From the NCBI RefSeq assembly GCF_000425885.1, contig NZ_AUEH01000002.1, positions 1 through 64,000 of the forward strand: a DNA stretch of 64,000 nt, given 5' to 3'. This document shows positions 46,251 to 56,635 of the stretch, piece by piece; positions within the stretch are counted from its first letter, which is position 1; every line of letters begins with the position of its first letter. The position numbers and the translations under genes are program-made. The notes below the pieces were generated by a model. That model ran no database searches, had not been told where the DNA came from, and saw nothing but the letters and a program-made list of their open reading frames with translations. Origin of the DNA: Schleiferilactobacillus harbinensis DSM 16991 (lineage in GTDB: Bacteria; Bacillota; Bacilli; Lactobacillales; Lactobacillaceae).

Positions 46251-46275
46251 AGCAGAGTAACTTGATGAGTGCTAA
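46249..46275. promoter_or_regulatory. CIRCE-like HrcA operator on the clpP promoter
   Basis: TTAGCAGAG, 9 bases, GAGTGCTAA. The right arm and spacing are exact CIRCE; the left arm keeps TTAGCA and loses the last three bases. It overlaps the -10 and start point, so heat-shock repression by HrcA is likely. No CtsR heptad repeat was seen. Confidence 0.65.
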
Positions 46276-46279
46276 TTGC

Positions 46280-46372
46280 GGGCATGTTGATGCCCTACCA
46301 CAGTACCCAATTGCCTGTCACCATGCATCGCACCGCTGCTCGCCGCATTTTGGCTGAACCGGTCGCGGTGCG
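46280..46372 (+). promoter_or_regulatory. structured clpP 5' leader
   Basis: Two hairpins in the untranslated leader: GGGCAT-GTTG-ATGCCC (46280-46295) and CGCACCGC / GCGGTGCG (46329-46372), then the AGGAGG site. Could stabilise the message or sense temperature; no experimental basis. Confidence 0.4.
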
Positions 46373-46398
46373 CTCTTTGAAGGAGGTTTTCTGAACCT

Positions 46399-46995
46399 AT
46401 GTTAGTCCCTACAGTTATTGAACAAACTTCTCGGGGCGAGCGCGCCTATGACATTTACTCCCGGTTACTGAAGGACCGCATCATCATGCTGTCTGGCGAA
46501 GTAAATGACCAAATGGCCAACTCGATTATCGCCCAACTGCTGTTCCTGGATGCCCAGGATTCCGATAAAGATATCTACCTGTACATCAACTCTCCGGGCG
46601 GTGTCATTACGTCCGGCTTGGCAATCATGGATACCATGAATTTCGTCAAGGCTGACGTGCAGACGATTGCCATCGGGATGGCGGCTTCCATGGCCTCCAT
46701 TCTGCTGACTGCCGGCACAAAGGGCAAGCGCTTTGCTCTGCCAAACGCCACCGTCTTGATTCATCAACCCTTAGGCGGTGCCCAGGGTCAGCAAACGGAT
46801 ATCCAGATCGCTGCTGAAGAGATCTTGAAGACCCGGAACAAGATCAACCAGATCTTGGCGGACACGACTGGCCAGCCGCTGAAGAAGATCCAAGCCGATA
46901 CCGAACGGGATAACTACATGTCTGCTGAACAAGCCAAGGATTACGGTTTGATCGACCAGATCATGGACCGGACGCAACCGGCAGCAAAGAAGTAA
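46399..46995 (+). CDS. clpP: ATP-dependent Clp protease proteolytic subunit
   Basis: Barrel-shaped serine protease that degrades proteins delivered by ClpC, ClpE or ClpX. 198 residues; LINSPGG-type oxyanion region ([14 protein letters not shown]), catalytic Ser97 in GMAASMAS, His122 in LIHQPLGG, and an Asp in [23 protein letters not shown] lies 12 bases before ATG 46399. A CIRCE-like site controls its promoter. Monocistronic, closed by a long hairpin. Confidence 0.98.
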   Translation: MLVPTVIEQTSRGERAYDIYSRLLKDRIIMLSGEVNDQMANSIIAQLLFLDAQDSDKDIYLYINSPGGVITSGLAIMDTMNFVKADVQTIAIGMAASMASILLTAGTKGKRFALPNATVLIHQPLGGAQGQQTDIQIAAEEILKTRNKINQILADTTGQPLKKIQADTERDNYMSAEQAKDYGLIDQIMDRTQPAAKK

Positions 46996-47020
46996 TTTAA
47001 TCTTGGGCTTCGGCCCGACT

Positions 47021-47075
47021 AAAAAATAATAGCGGCGGCACATGCCAGATTCTGGTATGTGCCGCCGCTATTTTT
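47021..47075. terminator. bidirectional terminator between clpP and the MarR gene
   Basis: Long stem AATAGCGGCGGCACAT / ATGTGCCGCCGCTATT with A and T tracts on both sides. Confidence 0.88.
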
Positions 47076-47082
47076 GTTGGCG

Positions 47083-47553
47083 CTAGTTGCTCATCGTCGG
47101 CAGATCTTCAAAATTGCCGTCAGGAATCGCCGCCAAATGATCCCGGACAGAGGACACTGCATCCCGGACATGATTGTATTGGTCTGGGGTCAGCCCGATC
47201 CACTCCATGCACGTACCGACGCGCTCGTCGACTTTATCCTGCATGTCGCGGCCATAGGCGGTCAGCTGGACGTCCAAGCGCCGTTCGTCCCGCTTAGAGC
47301 GCTGCCGGCTTAACCAGCCGTCCTTTTCTAACCGCTTCAAGAGCGGCGTCAGGGTGCCGCTATCCAGCCCAACTCGTTCGCCCAGAGCCTTCACTGACAG
47401 CGTGCCATACTGCCACAAGGCGAGCAGCACGATGTATTGGGAATAGGTGAGGTGGAATGGCGCCAGTGCCTTCGCATAGAAGCGATTGAATACTTTATGT
47501 GCCTGATAAATGGAAAAACAGAGTTGTTCATCCAGAATAATAGGGGTTGCCAT
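47083..47553 (-). CDS. MarR-family regulator, OhrR-like
   Basis: A 156-residue winged-helix regulator. LDEQLCFSIYQAHK puts a cysteine at residue 12, at the place of the peroxide-sensing Cys of OhrR; LTYSQYIVLLALW, GERVGLDSGTLTPLLKRLEKDGWL and the wing RSKRDERRLDVQLT are the family motifs. It would repress an organic-hydroperoxide resistance gene until oxidised, but no ohr gene is adjacent. ATG 47553 lies 4 bases after the whiA stop, so it rides on the rapZ-yvcK-whiA message. Confidence 0.85.
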   Translation of the reverse strand: MATPIILDEQLCFSIYQAHKVFNRFYAKALAPFHLTYSQYIVLLALWQYGTLSVKALGERVGLDSGTLTPLLKRLEKDGWLSRQRSKRDERRLDVQLTAYGRDMQDKVDERVGTCMEWIGLTPDQYNHVRDAVSSVRDHLAAIPDGNFEDLPTMSN

Positions 47554-47557
47554 AGGC

Positions 47558-48520
47558 TTATGCTTCCTTTCTGTTACTGTAATTGCCTTGCCGCAAGGTA
47601 TCCGCGAAGGCATTGATTTTGCGCAGCCGGTGATTGACCCCGGATTTCGACACTGGGCCGCCGGGGAGCAATTCACCAAGCTCTTTCAACGACACCTCAG
47701 GATGAGCCAGCCGGATGGTCGCAATTTCTCGGAGCGATGGGGATAACGCGCTCAGGCCGACTGTTGCTTGAATCAATTCAATGTTCTCGATCTGGCGGGC
47801 GGCAGCGTTCACCGTCTTGTTCATATTTGCGGTCTCGCAATTGACCAGCCGATTAACTGAATTGCGCATGTCCCGGACGATGCGGACATCCTCAAATTGC
47901 AGCATCGCATTGGTCGCACCGATCAATTGGAGAAAATCGGCGACTTGTTCCGCCTCTTTGAGGTAGACAATATAGCCGCTGCGCCGGGCTGTTTCCTTGG
48001 CATTCAAGTGAAACGACCGCAGGGCTGCCAACAGATCCCGGGAATGATCGGCATATGTGGAGTAAATCTCTAAGTGATAGCGGCTGGTTTCAGGATCATT
48101 CACCGACCCGCCGGCAAGGAAGGCCCCCCGCAAGTAGGAGCGCAGCAACGGTTCTTTGCTGCTGATATCCGACGAGATCCGGTGACTGATATGCAGGGCA
48201 TCATCTTGCAGGATCGACAGGTCGGTGAGCACCCGATGGCTGCCGCCCTGCAGGCGCACCGCGTAATTATAATTCTTGCGTAAATTCATTTTCCGACTGA
48301 CCAGCAGCTCCGCCTCAACGGCATACACCTGCTTCAGTAAGGCATAAATACGCCGGGCAATGGCTGGATTCTCTGTCGCCACGGAAAGGACAAATTGATG
48401 ATCCACTAACCGCAGTGTACCGTTCATCCGAATCAAAGCAGCCAGCTCAGCCCGGGCGTGCTGCCGATGGACCGGCAATAGCGTTAATTCCTTTTTCACC
48501 TGACTGGCGAAAGACGCCAT
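47558..48520 (-). CDS. whiA: DNA-binding protein WhiA
   Basis: 320 residues: an N-terminal domain derived from LAGLIDADG endonucleases ([26 protein letters not shown]) and a C-terminal helix-turn-helix ([33 protein letters not shown]). In Gram-positives it influences cell division and chromosome segregation. It follows yvcK by four bases in the conserved rapZ-yvcK-whiA operon. Confidence 0.96.
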   Translation of the reverse strand: MASFASQVKKELTLLPVHRQHARAELAALIRMNGTLRLVDHQFVLSVATENPAIARRIYALLKQVYAVEAELLVSRKMNLRKNYNYAVRLQGGSHRVLTDLSILQDDALHISHRISSDISSKEPLLRSYLRGAFLAGGSVNDPETSRYHLEIYSTYADHSRDLLAALRSFHLNAKETARRSGYIVYLKEAEQVADFLQLIGATNAMLQFEDVRIVRDMRNSVNRLVNCETANMNKTVNAAARQIENIELIQATVGLSALSPSLREIATIRLAHPEVSLKELGELLPGGPVSKSGVNHRLRKINAFADTLRQGNYSNRKEA

Positions 48521-48524
48521 TGAC

Positions 48525-49568
48525 TCACCCCCTGCCCTTTCTGCCGCGCTTATCCAGTTTGGCTTGGAACGCCAGATTCAGCAACTCCTTGGCCACCTTG
48601 CGGCCGTTATGGAAAACACCGCGATCGTGCAGGTCCAAGAAATTGTCGGAGATCACATTGCAGCCAAAGGCCCGTAAGCCATCGAAGTCATGGCGCACTT
48701 GGTATAAGTATTCATCATACTTTTGGCGGTCCATGTAATTCTCCGGTACCGGCGCCGTATTGACCAGGACAGTATCGATGTAGTTGCCGCCGAGATGGCG
48801 GTTCAATACCGCCACATGGTCGGCGTCAGAAAAGTTCTCGGTCTCACCCTTCTGAGTCATGATATTGCAAATATAGGTAATGTTGGCCGCGGTATGGCGC
48901 AGCGCGTGATGCACATTGTCGATCATCAGATTCGGCAGAATACTGGTGAACAGCGAGCCCGGACCCAGCACCACGACTTGGGCGTCCATGATCGCGTCAA
49001 TCACCTGATCGGCCGCTTCCGGCGGTTCAGCGGGGTTGTCCTTCTGGGTCACCCACACGCGCTGGATGCGTTTGCCGGCACCGGAGATCTCAGTCTCCCC
49101 CTGGCGGGTGGAGCCGTCGGTGAACTCAGCGTTCAGAGTCAGCGGGACATCCGCCACGGGATAGACGTGCCCGTCCACTTTCATCATCGCCGACAATTCC
49201 TGAACAGCAGTGAAAATATCGCCATCCATTTCCGCCAGCGCCGTAATGATCAGATTGCCAATGGCATGACCAGAGAGAAAGGCGTCGGAACTGTTAAAGC
49301 GGTATTGGAAAATCCGCAACTCTGAATCGGATAATTCCGATAATGCCACCAGGACATTGCGGATATCCCCGGGCGGCACAACATTGATGTAGTTGCGCAA
49401 AACGCCGGAGGAGCCGCCATCATCGGCCACAGTCACGACCGCAGTGATGTCAGCGTTCTCCTGGCGCAGGCTGGATAAAATGACTGGCAGGCCGGTGCCG
49501 CCGCCAATAACGACGACTTTGGGTCGGCGGCCGCGGATGACGCGAATAATGCGGTTGTCTCCATTCAT
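48525..49568 (-). CDS. yvcK: gluconeogenesis factor YvcK/CofD-like protein
   Basis: 347 residues with [20 protein letters not shown] at the N-terminus (nucleotide loop), [14 protein letters not shown] and [16 protein letters not shown]. It binds UDP-GlcNAc in relatives and is needed for growth and shape on gluconeogenic carbon. The start overlaps the rapZ stop as ATGA. Confidence 0.95.
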   Translation of the reverse strand: MNGDNRIIRVIRGRRPKVVVIGGGTGLPVILSSLRQENADITAVVTVADDGGSSGVLRNYINVVPPGDIRNVLVALSELSDSELRIFQYRFNSSDAFLSGHAIGNLIITALAEMDGDIFTAVQELSAMMKVDGHVYPVADVPLTLNAEFTDGSTRQGETEISGAGKRIQRVWVTQKDNPAEPPEAADQVIDAIMDAQVVVLGPGSLFTSILPNLMIDNVHHALRHTAANITYICNIMTQKGETENFSDADHVAVLNRHLGGNYIDTVLVNTAPVPENYMDRQKYDEYLYQVRHDFDGLRAFGCNVISDNFLDLHDRGVFHNGRKVAKELLNLAFQAKLDKRGRKGRG

Positions 49569-50455
49569 GAGCGGTTCACCGTCTCCTTTCGCCGATGCAT
49601 ATCCCGATGAGTCACATCCACGGAATACTTCTTGCCTAAGTCCTGAGCCAGCCGCTGGGCAATCGCCACACTGCGATGCTGACCGCCAGTACAGCCGATG
49701 GCAATGGTCATACTAGTCTTGCCCTCTCGCTGGTAACCCGGCATCGTCAGCCACAACAGATCAATGAATTGCTGGTAGAATTTCTCAGTCTCCGGCTGGT
49801 TCATCACATAATCATAAACGGGCTTATCCAAACCCGTCAGCGGCTTGTACGCTGGAATGTAGTACGGATTCGGTAAAAACCGGACGTCCATGACGATATC
49901 GGCATCAATGGGAATGCCATATTTATAACCGAAGGACATCACTTCAATGTGAAACGGCGTATCACCGGATTCCTTGAAGTGGCCGAAAATCTCTTCCCGT
50001 AATTGCCGAGGCGACATGTTCGAGGTGTCGATCACAATTTGTGCCCGATTCTTCATCTCGGTGAGCAGCTCGCGTTCCAGTTTAATGCCCTCCAGCAGCC
50101 GACCGTCCATTGCTAACGGATGGGAGCGGCGGGTCTCCTTATAGCGGGCGACCAGCTCAGAATTCGAGGCATCCAGGAAGAGGATCCGGGTGCGTACGGT
50201 ATTGGCGTTGTCCAGATCGGCCAGCATGGAAATAATCTGGTCATAGAATGCCCGGGAGCGCAGGTCGATGACCAGCGCGACCTTTTGGATCGATCCGGAT
50301 TCACGGACCAGGTCCCAGAACTTGGGTAATAGAGACGGCGGCATGTTATCAATGACGAAATAGCCTAAATCTTCGAAGGCTTGGGCGGCAATGGTTTTGC
50401 CGGCGCCGCTCATACCGGTGATAATGACCACATCTAATGGATTATTTGAGGCCAT
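49565..50455 (-). CDS. rapZ: RNase adapter protein RapZ (YvcJ)
   Basis: 296 residues: Walker [22 protein letters not shown], then [10 protein letters not shown], and a C-terminal domain with [19 protein letters not shown]. In E. coli it guides RNase E to the GlmZ RNA that controls glmS; in Firmicutes the YvcJ role is less clear and involves GTP/ATP hydrolysis. ATG 50455 is behind AAAAGGAG; the open frame upstream is not used. Confidence 0.95.
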   Translation of the reverse strand: MASNNPLDVVIITGMSGAGKTIAAQAFEDLGYFVIDNMPPSLLPKFWDLVRESGSIQKVALVIDLRSRAFYDQIISMLADLDNANTVRTRILFLDASNSELVARYKETRRSHPLAMDGRLLEGIKLERELLTEMKNRAQIVIDTSNMSPRQLREEIFGHFKESGDTPFHIEVMSFGYKYGIPIDADIVMDVRFLPNPYYIPAYKPLTGLDKPVYDYVMNQPETEKFYQQFIDLLWLTMPGYQREGKTSMTIAIGCTGGQHRSVAIAQRLAQDLGKKYSVDVTHRDMHRRKETVNRS

Positions 50456-50543
50456 ACGCACACTCCTTTTCTTTTGCATGGACATTATAACACAGCCGGG
50501 CGTGTCCTTCATGGGGCAAATTAATTGTTGGCAATTAAAAAGA

Positions 50544-50638
50544 GGATTAAGGCAAGGTGATGTCCGGTATACTGCCGTGCCAATGCTCCGCAAGCTTCGG
50601 CACTAGATCGACCAGAACAAATTACCTTGCCTTAATCC
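50544..50638 (-). terminator. uvrA terminator with a repeat element in its loop
   Basis: Arms GGATTAAGGCAAGGT / ACCTTGCCTTAATCC, 65 bases apart, followed by TCTTTTTAATT on the minus strand. The loop holds the short repeat copy at 50574-50608. Confidence 0.7.
50574..50608. repeat. dispersed repeat, short copy
   Basis: GCCGTGCCAATGCTCCGC and CGGCACTAGAT are the two ends of the 11889-12090 element in the opposite orientation, joined by AAGCTT. It appears to be an internal deletion derivative. Confidence 0.5.
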
Positions 50639-50647
50639 AGATTAGAA

Positions 50648-53536
50648 CTATTTCTTCGCCTTTACCGGCGTTTTCTTTTTCTTAGCTGCTACGGCGTTTT
50701 CCGTCCGGGCTTTATCCCGGTCAAGAATAGGACCGAGGTATTGGCCGGTGTAGCTTGCCGCTACAGTAGCGACGTGTTCGGGGGTGCCGGTGGCGATCAC
50801 GGTGCCGCCGCCATCGCCGCCTTCTGGACCGAGATCGATCAGCCAGTCGGCGCTCTTGACCACATCCAGATTATGCTCAATGATCAGTACGGTGTTGCCC
50901 TCATCTACCAGTCGCTGCAAGACCGTCAGCAGACGCTTGATATCATCGGTGTGCAGACCGGTGGTGGGTTCATCAAGGATGTAGAAATTGCTGCCGGTGG
51001 ACTTCTTGTACAGTTCAGAGGCCAGCTTCATCCGCTGGGCTTCGCCACCGGACAGGGTCGTGGCCGGTTGACCCATTTTCACGTAACCCAAGCCCACGTC
51101 AACAATAGTCTGCAGCTTACGGGTGATCTTCGGAATAGCTTTAAAGAAATCCAGTGCCTCAGCCACGGTCATGTCCAAAACTTGGGCAATGTTCTTCCCG
51201 TGATAGGTGACTTCCAACGTCTCGGAATTATACCGGGTGCCGTGGCAGACTTCGCAGGGCACATAAATATCCGGCAGGAAGTTCATTTCGATTCGAATGA
51301 TTCCGTCACCCTTACAGGTCTCGCAACGGCCGCCCTTGACGTTGAAACTGAAGCGGCCCTTGGAATACCCGCGAATCTTCGCTTCATTAGTCTTGGCAAA
51401 CAGGTCGCGAATATCATCAAAGACACTGGTATAGGTGGCCGGGTTGCTCCGGGGGGTCCGGCCGATCGGGCTTTGGTCGATATCCACCAGTTTATCAATA
51501 TTCTTGTAGCCGGTGATGTTCTTGTACTTCCCCGCTTTGTGGGAATTATGGTTCAGCTTCTGCGCCAGCGCCCGCTTCAAGATCTGGTTGACCAGCGTCG
51601 ACTTGCCGGAACCAGAGACTCCGGTGACCACAATGAACTTGCCCAGGGGGAAGTCCACATCAATATCCTTCAGATTGTTTTCTGCGGCCCCGGTGATGCG
51701 GATCTTTTTGCCATTGCCGTTGCGCCGTTCGAGCGGTACCGGCACAAACTTTTTCCCTGCCAGATACTGCCCCGTCAACGATTTCGGATTTTTCGCAACC
51801 TGGGCTGGGGTACCGGCGGCCATCACTTCGCCGCCCTTTTCACCCGCGCCGGGTCCAATATCGATCAAGTAATCCGCCGCCCGCATGGTGTCTTCATCGT
51901 GCTCGACAACGATTAAGGTGTTCCCCAGATCCCGCATTTTTTTCAACGACGAAATCAACCGGTCATTGTCCCGCTGGTGCAAACCAATGGAGGGTTCATC
52001 CAGAATATACAGCACCCCGGACAGATTGGAACCGATCTGGGTAGCTAATCGAATCCGCTGGGCCTCCCCACCGGACAACGTACCAGCCGCCCGGGACAGG
52101 GTTAAATAATCCAGGCCCACATTACGCAGGAAAGTGAGCCGATCCCGCACTTCCTTTAAAATCGGCTTGGCTATGACGGCTTCTTGTTCAGACAATTCGA
52201 CCTGCTTAAAGAACGGGAGTGCATCCTTGATTGACAGGTCAGAAACTTCGGCAATATCCTCGCCGCTGACCTTAACGCTCAGGGCTTGACGGTTCAGCCG
52301 CTTGCCGTGGCAGGTCGGGCAGGTCAGTTCGGTCATGTACAACCGCATTTGATCTCGGGTAAAGTCACTGTTGGTATCCCGATAACGCCGGGCAATGTTC
52401 GTAAGGACGCCCTCGAAGGCCACATCAACATCCCGTACGCCGCCAAAGTCGTTTTCATAATGGAAATGGAATTCTTTGCCGCCGGAACCGTTCATGACCA
52501 GGTCCCTATCTTTCTTCGGCAAGTCCTTAAACGGCGTATCCAAATCAATATGGAAGGCGGCGGCCGCCTGGGCCAGCAATTCCGGATAATACTGAGAACT
52601 GATTGGGTTCCAGGGTGCAATGGCCCCTTCCCGCAGTGTCTTCGTATCATCAGGGACGACCAGATCCGGGTCCACCGACAGCTTCATGCCCAGTCCATCA
52701 CAGTCGGGACAGGCACCAAACGGCGCATTGAACGAAAACAGCCGCGGTTCAAGCTCACCCACGGTAAATCCGCAGATGGGGCACGCATAGTGTTCAGAAA
52801 AGACCAGCGGCTCTCCGCCGATCACATCCACATTAGCGTACCCATCAGATAGCCGCAGGGCAGCCTCTAGGGAATCGAAAAGCCGTGACCGCACATTATC
52901 CCGAACCACGATCCGGTCAACCACGATGTCCACATCGTGTTTCTTGTTCTTATCCAGTTCCGGCGCTTCGCTCACATCGTAGGTCTCCCCGTCGACCCGC
53001 AGGCGGACATAGCCCTCCCGCTTCACCCGGGCAAATTCTTTTTTCTGGGTACCCTTCTTTTGGCGGACGATCGGGGACATAATTTGAATCCGGGACCCCT
53101 CCGGCAGAGCCAGCGTGCGGGCGACCATTTGGTCCACCGACTGGCTTTGGATCGGTGTGCCGTCGTTAGGGCAGATGGGATGACCCACCCGGGCCCACAA
53201 TAGCCGTAAGTAGTCATTGATCTCGGTCACTGTGCCGACCGTGGACCGCGGGTTCTTAGAGGTCGTTTTCTGATCGATCGAAATTGCCGGCGATAATCCG
53301 TCAATGCTGTCCACATCAGGCTTCTGCATCTGCCCGAGGAACTGCCGGGCATAGGCTGACAGACTTTCGACATAGCGCCGCTGACCTTCGGCGTACAGCG
53401 TGTCGAAGGCCAGCGAACTCTTTCCTGACCCGGACAGGCCAGTGATGACCACCAGCTTATCCCGGGGGATCGTCACGTCAATGTTCTTCAGATTGTGGGC
53501 CCGGGCACCATGAATAATGATTTTGTCGTTGGCCAT
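50648..53536 (-). CDS. uvrA: excinuclease ABC subunit A
   Basis: DNA damage-recognition ATPase of nucleotide excision repair; 962 residues. Two ABC modules with [25 protein letters not shown] and [17 protein letters not shown], two signature segments [12 protein letters not shown] and [12 protein letters not shown], and zinc fingers CPICG...CPDC and CETCKGDG...CEVCHG are complete. It follows uvrB by four bases. Ends with a basic [11 protein letters not shown] tail. Confidence 0.98.
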   Translation of the reverse strand: MANDKIIIHGARAHNLKNIDVTIPRDKLVVITGLSGSGKSSLAFDTLYAEGQRRYVESLSAYARQFLGQMQKPDVDSIDGLSPAISIDQKTTSKNPRSTVGTVTEINDYLRLLWARVGHPICPNDGTPIQSQSVDQMVARTLALPEGSRIQIMSPIVRQKKGTQKKEFARVKREGYVRLRVDGETYDVSEAPELDKNKKHDVDIVVDRIVVRDNVRSRLFDSLEAALRLSDGYANVDVIGGEPLVFSEHYACPICGFTVGELEPRLFSFNAPFGACPDCDGLGMKLSVDPDLVVPDDTKTLREGAIAPWNPISSQYYPELLAQAAAAFHIDLDTPFKDLPKKDRDLVMNGSGGKEFHFHYENDFGGVRDVDVAFEGVLTNIARRYRDTNSDFTRDQMRLYMTELTCPTCHGKRLNRQALSVKVSGEDIAEVSDLSIKDALPFFKQVELSEQEAVIAKPILKEVRDRLTFLRNVGLDYLTLSRAAGTLSGGEAQRIRLATQIGSNLSGVLYILDEPSIGLHQRDNDRLISSLKKMRDLGNTLIVVEHDEDTMRAADYLIDIGPGAGEKGGEVMAAGTPAQVAKNPKSLTGQYLAGKKFVPVPLERRNGNGKKIRITGAAENNLKDIDVDFPLGKFIVVTGVSGSGKSTLVNQILKRALAQKLNHNSHKAGKYKNITGYKNIDKLVDIDQSPIGRTPRSNPATYTSVFDDIRDLFAKTNEAKIRGYSKGRFSFNVKGGRCETCKGDGIIRIEMNFLPDIYVPCEVCHGTRYNSETLEVTYHGKNIAQVLDMTVAEALDFFKAIPKITRKLQTIVDVGLGYVKMGQPATTLSGGEAQRMKLASELYKKSTGSNFYILDEPTTGLHTDDIKRLLTVLQRLVDEGNTVLIIEHNLDVVKSADWLIDLGPEGGDGGGTVIATGTPEHVATVAASYTGQYLGPILDRDKARTENAVAAKKKKTPVKAKK

Positions 53537-53540
53537 ATGT

Positions 53541-55550
53541 TTAATCCACTTCCGCTTTCAATTCTAAGATAGTATCGCGCAGCGTGGCCGCCGTTTCGAA
53601 GTCCAGCTTCTTGGCGGCATTCTGCATTTGTTCCGTCAAATTATTGATCAATTCAGTACGTTCCTTCTTCGTCATTGTACTCAGATCCACACTGGCCGCC
53701 TTCTCTTTGGTCGCTTCATCAGCGTCATCCGCCGGCCGCATGACTGAAATGGCATCCCGAATCGGCTTGACAATCGTCGTCGGGGTGACGTCGTGCGCCT
53801 CGTTGAAGGCCTCTTGTACCTTGCGCCGGCCACGGGTCTTAGCAATGGCCTCTTGCATCGAATCCGTCACCTTGTCGGCGTACATAATCACTTTACCGTT
53901 GACGTTCCGCGACGCTCGGCCAATGATCTGGGTCAGCGACTGGGCAGACCGGAGGAAGCCTTCCTTGTCGGCATCAAGAATACAAATCAGTGAAACTTCC
54001 GGAACATCGATCCCTTCCCGCAGCAGGTTGATCCCGATCAAGACATCAAATACACCGAGCCGCAGGTCGCGAATGATCTGGGTCCGTTCCAAAGTCTTGA
54101 TATCTGAGTGGAGGTAGCGCACCTTCATACCCATTTCTTTGAGATAATCGGTTAAGTCTTCGGCCATTTTCTTCGTCATCGTCGTGATGAAAACCCGCTC
54201 GTGTTTCTCCACGCGCTGATTGATCTCACCGACCATATCATCGATCTGACCCATAATTGGCCGGACTTCAATGATAGGATCAAGTAACCCGGTCGGCCGA
54301 ATGATCTGGGGGACATGGTCCTGGGTCCGGTCCATTTCATAGGGGCCTGGCGTAGCGGAAACATACAGAATCCGTTTGACGTGTTCCTCAAACTCATTCA
54401 GCTTCAACGGCCGGTTATCCCGGGCACTGGGCAAGCGGAAGCCGTAGTCCACCAGCATCTGCTTCCGCGCCCGGTCGCCATTATACATGCCGCGAATCTG
54501 AGGCATAGTGACGTGGGATTCATCAATCATAATATTGAAATCATCTGGGAAGAAATCCAGCAGCGTATGGGGCGGCACGCCCGGCGCGCGGCCTTCCAAG
54601 GTGGCCGAGTAGTTCTCGATCCCGTTGGTGTAGCCCATTTCCCGCATCATATCGATGTCGTAATTGGTTCGCTGTTCCAGCCGCTGGGCCTCCAATAGTT
54701 TGCCGTGCTCCCGGAAATTCTTCAGTTGGCCCTGCAGTTCAGTCTGGATGCGCTTGATGGCGCCCTCCATCTGTTCGTCGTTGGTCATAAAGTGGGTCGC
54801 CGGAAAGATCGATACCTGATCCCGGGTCCCGATAATCTCGCCGGTCAGCGCATCTACTTCGACGATGCGATCAATTTCATCCCCAAAAAACTCGACCCGA
54901 ATCGCATTTTCGTCGTTGGAGGCAGGGAAGATTTCCACCACGTCCCCCCGGACTCGGAAGCGGCCCCGTTGAAAGTCGATATCATTGCGTTCGAATTGAA
55001 TCCCGACCAGTTCCCGGAGCAATGTATTCCGGTCGATCTGCATCCCTTGGCGCAAAGAGATTACGCTCTTGGCATATTCCTTAGGATCCCCCAACCCGAA
55101 AATACAAGACACACTGGCCACCACAATGACGTCATTACGCTCCAACAGTGCACTGGTCGCGGAGTGGCGCAATTTATCGATCTCATCATTAATGCTGGCA
55201 TCTTTTTCAATATACGTATCACTGGAGGGCACATAGGCTTCAGGCTGATAGTAATCATAATAACTGACAAAGTACTCCACCCGGTTGTGGGGGAAGAATT
55301 CCTTGAACTCGCCATATAATTGACCAGCCAGCGTTTTGTTGTGGGAAATGACCAATGTCGGCTTGTTCAGCTTTGCAATCACGTTCGCCATCGTGAACGT
55401 CTTACCAGTCCCCGTCGCCCCTTCTAGGACAACTTCTTTATCCCCTTGCTGGAAGTCCTTCGTGATCCGGGCAATCGCTTTACCCTGATCCCCGGCCGGC
55501 TTGTATTTCGAAACCAAATCAAATGGTCTGTCAGGTTGACGTGTAATCAT
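53541..55550 (-). CDS. uvrB: excinuclease ABC subunit B
   Basis: Helicase-like subunit that verifies lesions and recruits UvrC; 669 residues from ATG 55550. Walker [18 protein letters not shown], beta-hairpin region [18 protein letters not shown], helicase motif [20 protein letters not shown], and the C-terminal UVR motif ([21 protein letters not shown]) are all there. The ribosome site GGAGGAGG is about 14 bases ahead. Upstream is a promoter with a LexA-like box; uvrA follows. Confidence 0.98.
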   Translation of the reverse strand: MITRQPDRPFDLVSKYKPAGDQGKAIARITKDFQQGDKEVVLEGATGTGKTFTMANVIAKLNKPTLVISHNKTLAGQLYGEFKEFFPHNRVEYFVSYYDYYQPEAYVPSSDTYIEKDASINDEIDKLRHSATSALLERNDVIVVASVSCIFGLGDPKEYAKSVISLRQGMQIDRNTLLRELVGIQFERNDIDFQRGRFRVRGDVVEIFPASNDENAIRVEFFGDEIDRIVEVDALTGEIIGTRDQVSIFPATHFMTNDEQMEGAIKRIQTELQGQLKNFREHGKLLEAQRLEQRTNYDIDMMREMGYTNGIENYSATLEGRAPGVPPHTLLDFFPDDFNIMIDESHVTMPQIRGMYNGDRARKQMLVDYGFRLPSARDNRPLKLNEFEEHVKRILYVSATPGPYEMDRTQDHVPQIIRPTGLLDPIIEVRPIMGQIDDMVGEINQRVEKHERVFITTMTKKMAEDLTDYLKEMGMKVRYLHSDIKTLERTQIIRDLRLGVFDVLIGINLLREGIDVPEVSLICILDADKEGFLRSAQSLTQIIGRASRNVNGKVIMYADKVTDSMQEAIAKTRGRRKVQEAFNEAHDVTPTTIVKPIRDAISVMRPADDADEATKEKAASVDLSTMTKKERTELINNLTEQMQNAAKKLDFETAATLRDTILELKAEVD

Positions 55551-55655
55551 AGTTAGGCAAAATCCTCCTCCACAAAAGCTGATAAGCGAACGAAGCGCAA
55601 AAGCCAAAAAATGACTCTTGCGCCGCATATTACGTACTACTAATTCAACAGAAAT

Positions 55656-55684
55656 ATTGTACCACAGAGAACATACTTTCGCCA
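55656..55684 (-). promoter_or_regulatory. uvrBA promoter with possible LexA (SOS) box
   Basis: TACAAT (55661-55656) as -10 on the minus strand. Just upstream, CGAAA-GTAT-GTTCT (55681-55668) differs from the Gram-positive LexA box CGAAC-N4-GTTCG by two bases, one in each half, and sits between -35 and -10. Confidence 0.4.
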
Positions 55685-55697
55685 GAGAGAGGGCGAA

Positions 55698-55794
55698 GGC
55701 GACCGGTCAGAAGCGTAGGGATAAGGACGGCCAGGCACAAACCCCGGTTTTGGGTTTTTGCCTGGCCGTCCTTATCCCCTAGCTTCTGGTCGCC
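55698..55794 (-). terminator. very long hairpin, terminator of the HD hydrolase gene
   Basis: Arms of about 35 bases with few mismatches (GGGATAAGGACGGCCAGGC pairs with GCCTGGCCGTCCTTATCCC), outer part GGCGACC / GGTCGCC, loop with AAACCC / GGGTTT. It lies 24 bases after the HD hydrolase stop. Confidence 0.7.
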
Positions 55795-55818
55795 TGAGCC
55801 CGGTTAGAAGAAGCCAGC

Positions 55819-56466
55819 CTACCGCGCCACATGATACGCCGGCACGATCTGCTTCGTAATCGCGGCCAGCTTATCCCGATCCGAAAAGTCCTCATTCAAC
55901 AGATCCGGCATGATGTTCTCCAAGAAATACTGCACCGACGGCATCGCTTTAAATGATACGATCGTTGTCAAGCTCTCCTTGAAAATATCCATATACACCG
56001 TCTCCGGATTGCCCTTTTGGATTCCCCCAAAGGACTCATACAGCAGATCCACCTTATCGGCCACCGACAAGATTTTGCCTTCCAGCGAATCATCTTTGCC
56101 CTCTGACAACCGCCGACGGTAAATGTCCTGCAGTTCTTCCGGAATTTCATTCTGAATGAAGTTCTCAGTCATATGATCCTCCACCCGGGCCAGCATATGC
56201 CGCAGCTCCGGAGTGGCGTACTTCACCGGGGTCTTAATGTCCCCGATGAACCGTTCCGTATAATCATGGTTCAATGATTTTTCGTACAGCATCTTCCAGT
56301 CGATGGTGTTTCCGGCCTGTTCCTCAATGTCGCCCAGCATTTGGGCGATCGCTGCCACCTTAAATGAATGGGCAGCAACGGAATGCTGCTGATACTTGAA
56401 GAACCCCGGCGCCCGATCCAACCATTCCAAATTTGTTAACCCCGTGATGTACTGATGCAGACCCAT
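55819..56466 (-). CDS. HD-domain hydrolase, YfbR-like 5'-nucleotidase
   Basis: A 215-residue phosphohydrolase. HD-fold metal ligands appear as QQHSVAAHSFKVA, then SLNHDYTERFIGDI and a later Asp in LSVADKVDLLYESFG. Relatives remove phosphate from deoxynucleoside monophosphates. ATG 56466 follows GGAGAG and is preferred over the longer open frame. Monocistronic, with a hairpin at each side. Confidence 0.75.
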   Translation of the reverse strand: MGLHQYITGLTNLEWLDRAPGFFKYQQHSVAAHSFKVAAIAQMLGDIEEQAGNTIDWKMLYEKSLNHDYTERFIGDIKTPVKYATPELRHMLARVEDHMTENFIQNEIPEELQDIYRRRLSEGKDDSLEGKILSVADKVDLLYESFGGIQKGNPETVYMDIFKESLTTIVSFKAMPSVQYFLENIMPDLLNEDFSDRDKLAAITKQIVPAYHVAR

Positions 56467-56560
56467 CCAGACCACTCTCCATTTCTGATTTTGAATTGTC
56501 CGTATGTTACCACGTCCGGACACCCAGTACAAGCATGACAGATTCTCTGCCAATAGACAA

Positions 56561-56598
56561 TTCAGCCCCACCGGCAGCAACGTGTCAATGGGGCTGAA
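56561..56598 (-). terminator. pgcA terminator
   Basis: TTCAGCCCCA / TGGGGCTGAA stem 38 bases after the pgcA stop, between it and the HD hydrolase gene. Confidence 0.6.
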
Positions 56599-56635
56599 AG
56601 TTATTTTATTACATTTTCAAAAGATAGACCAACCA

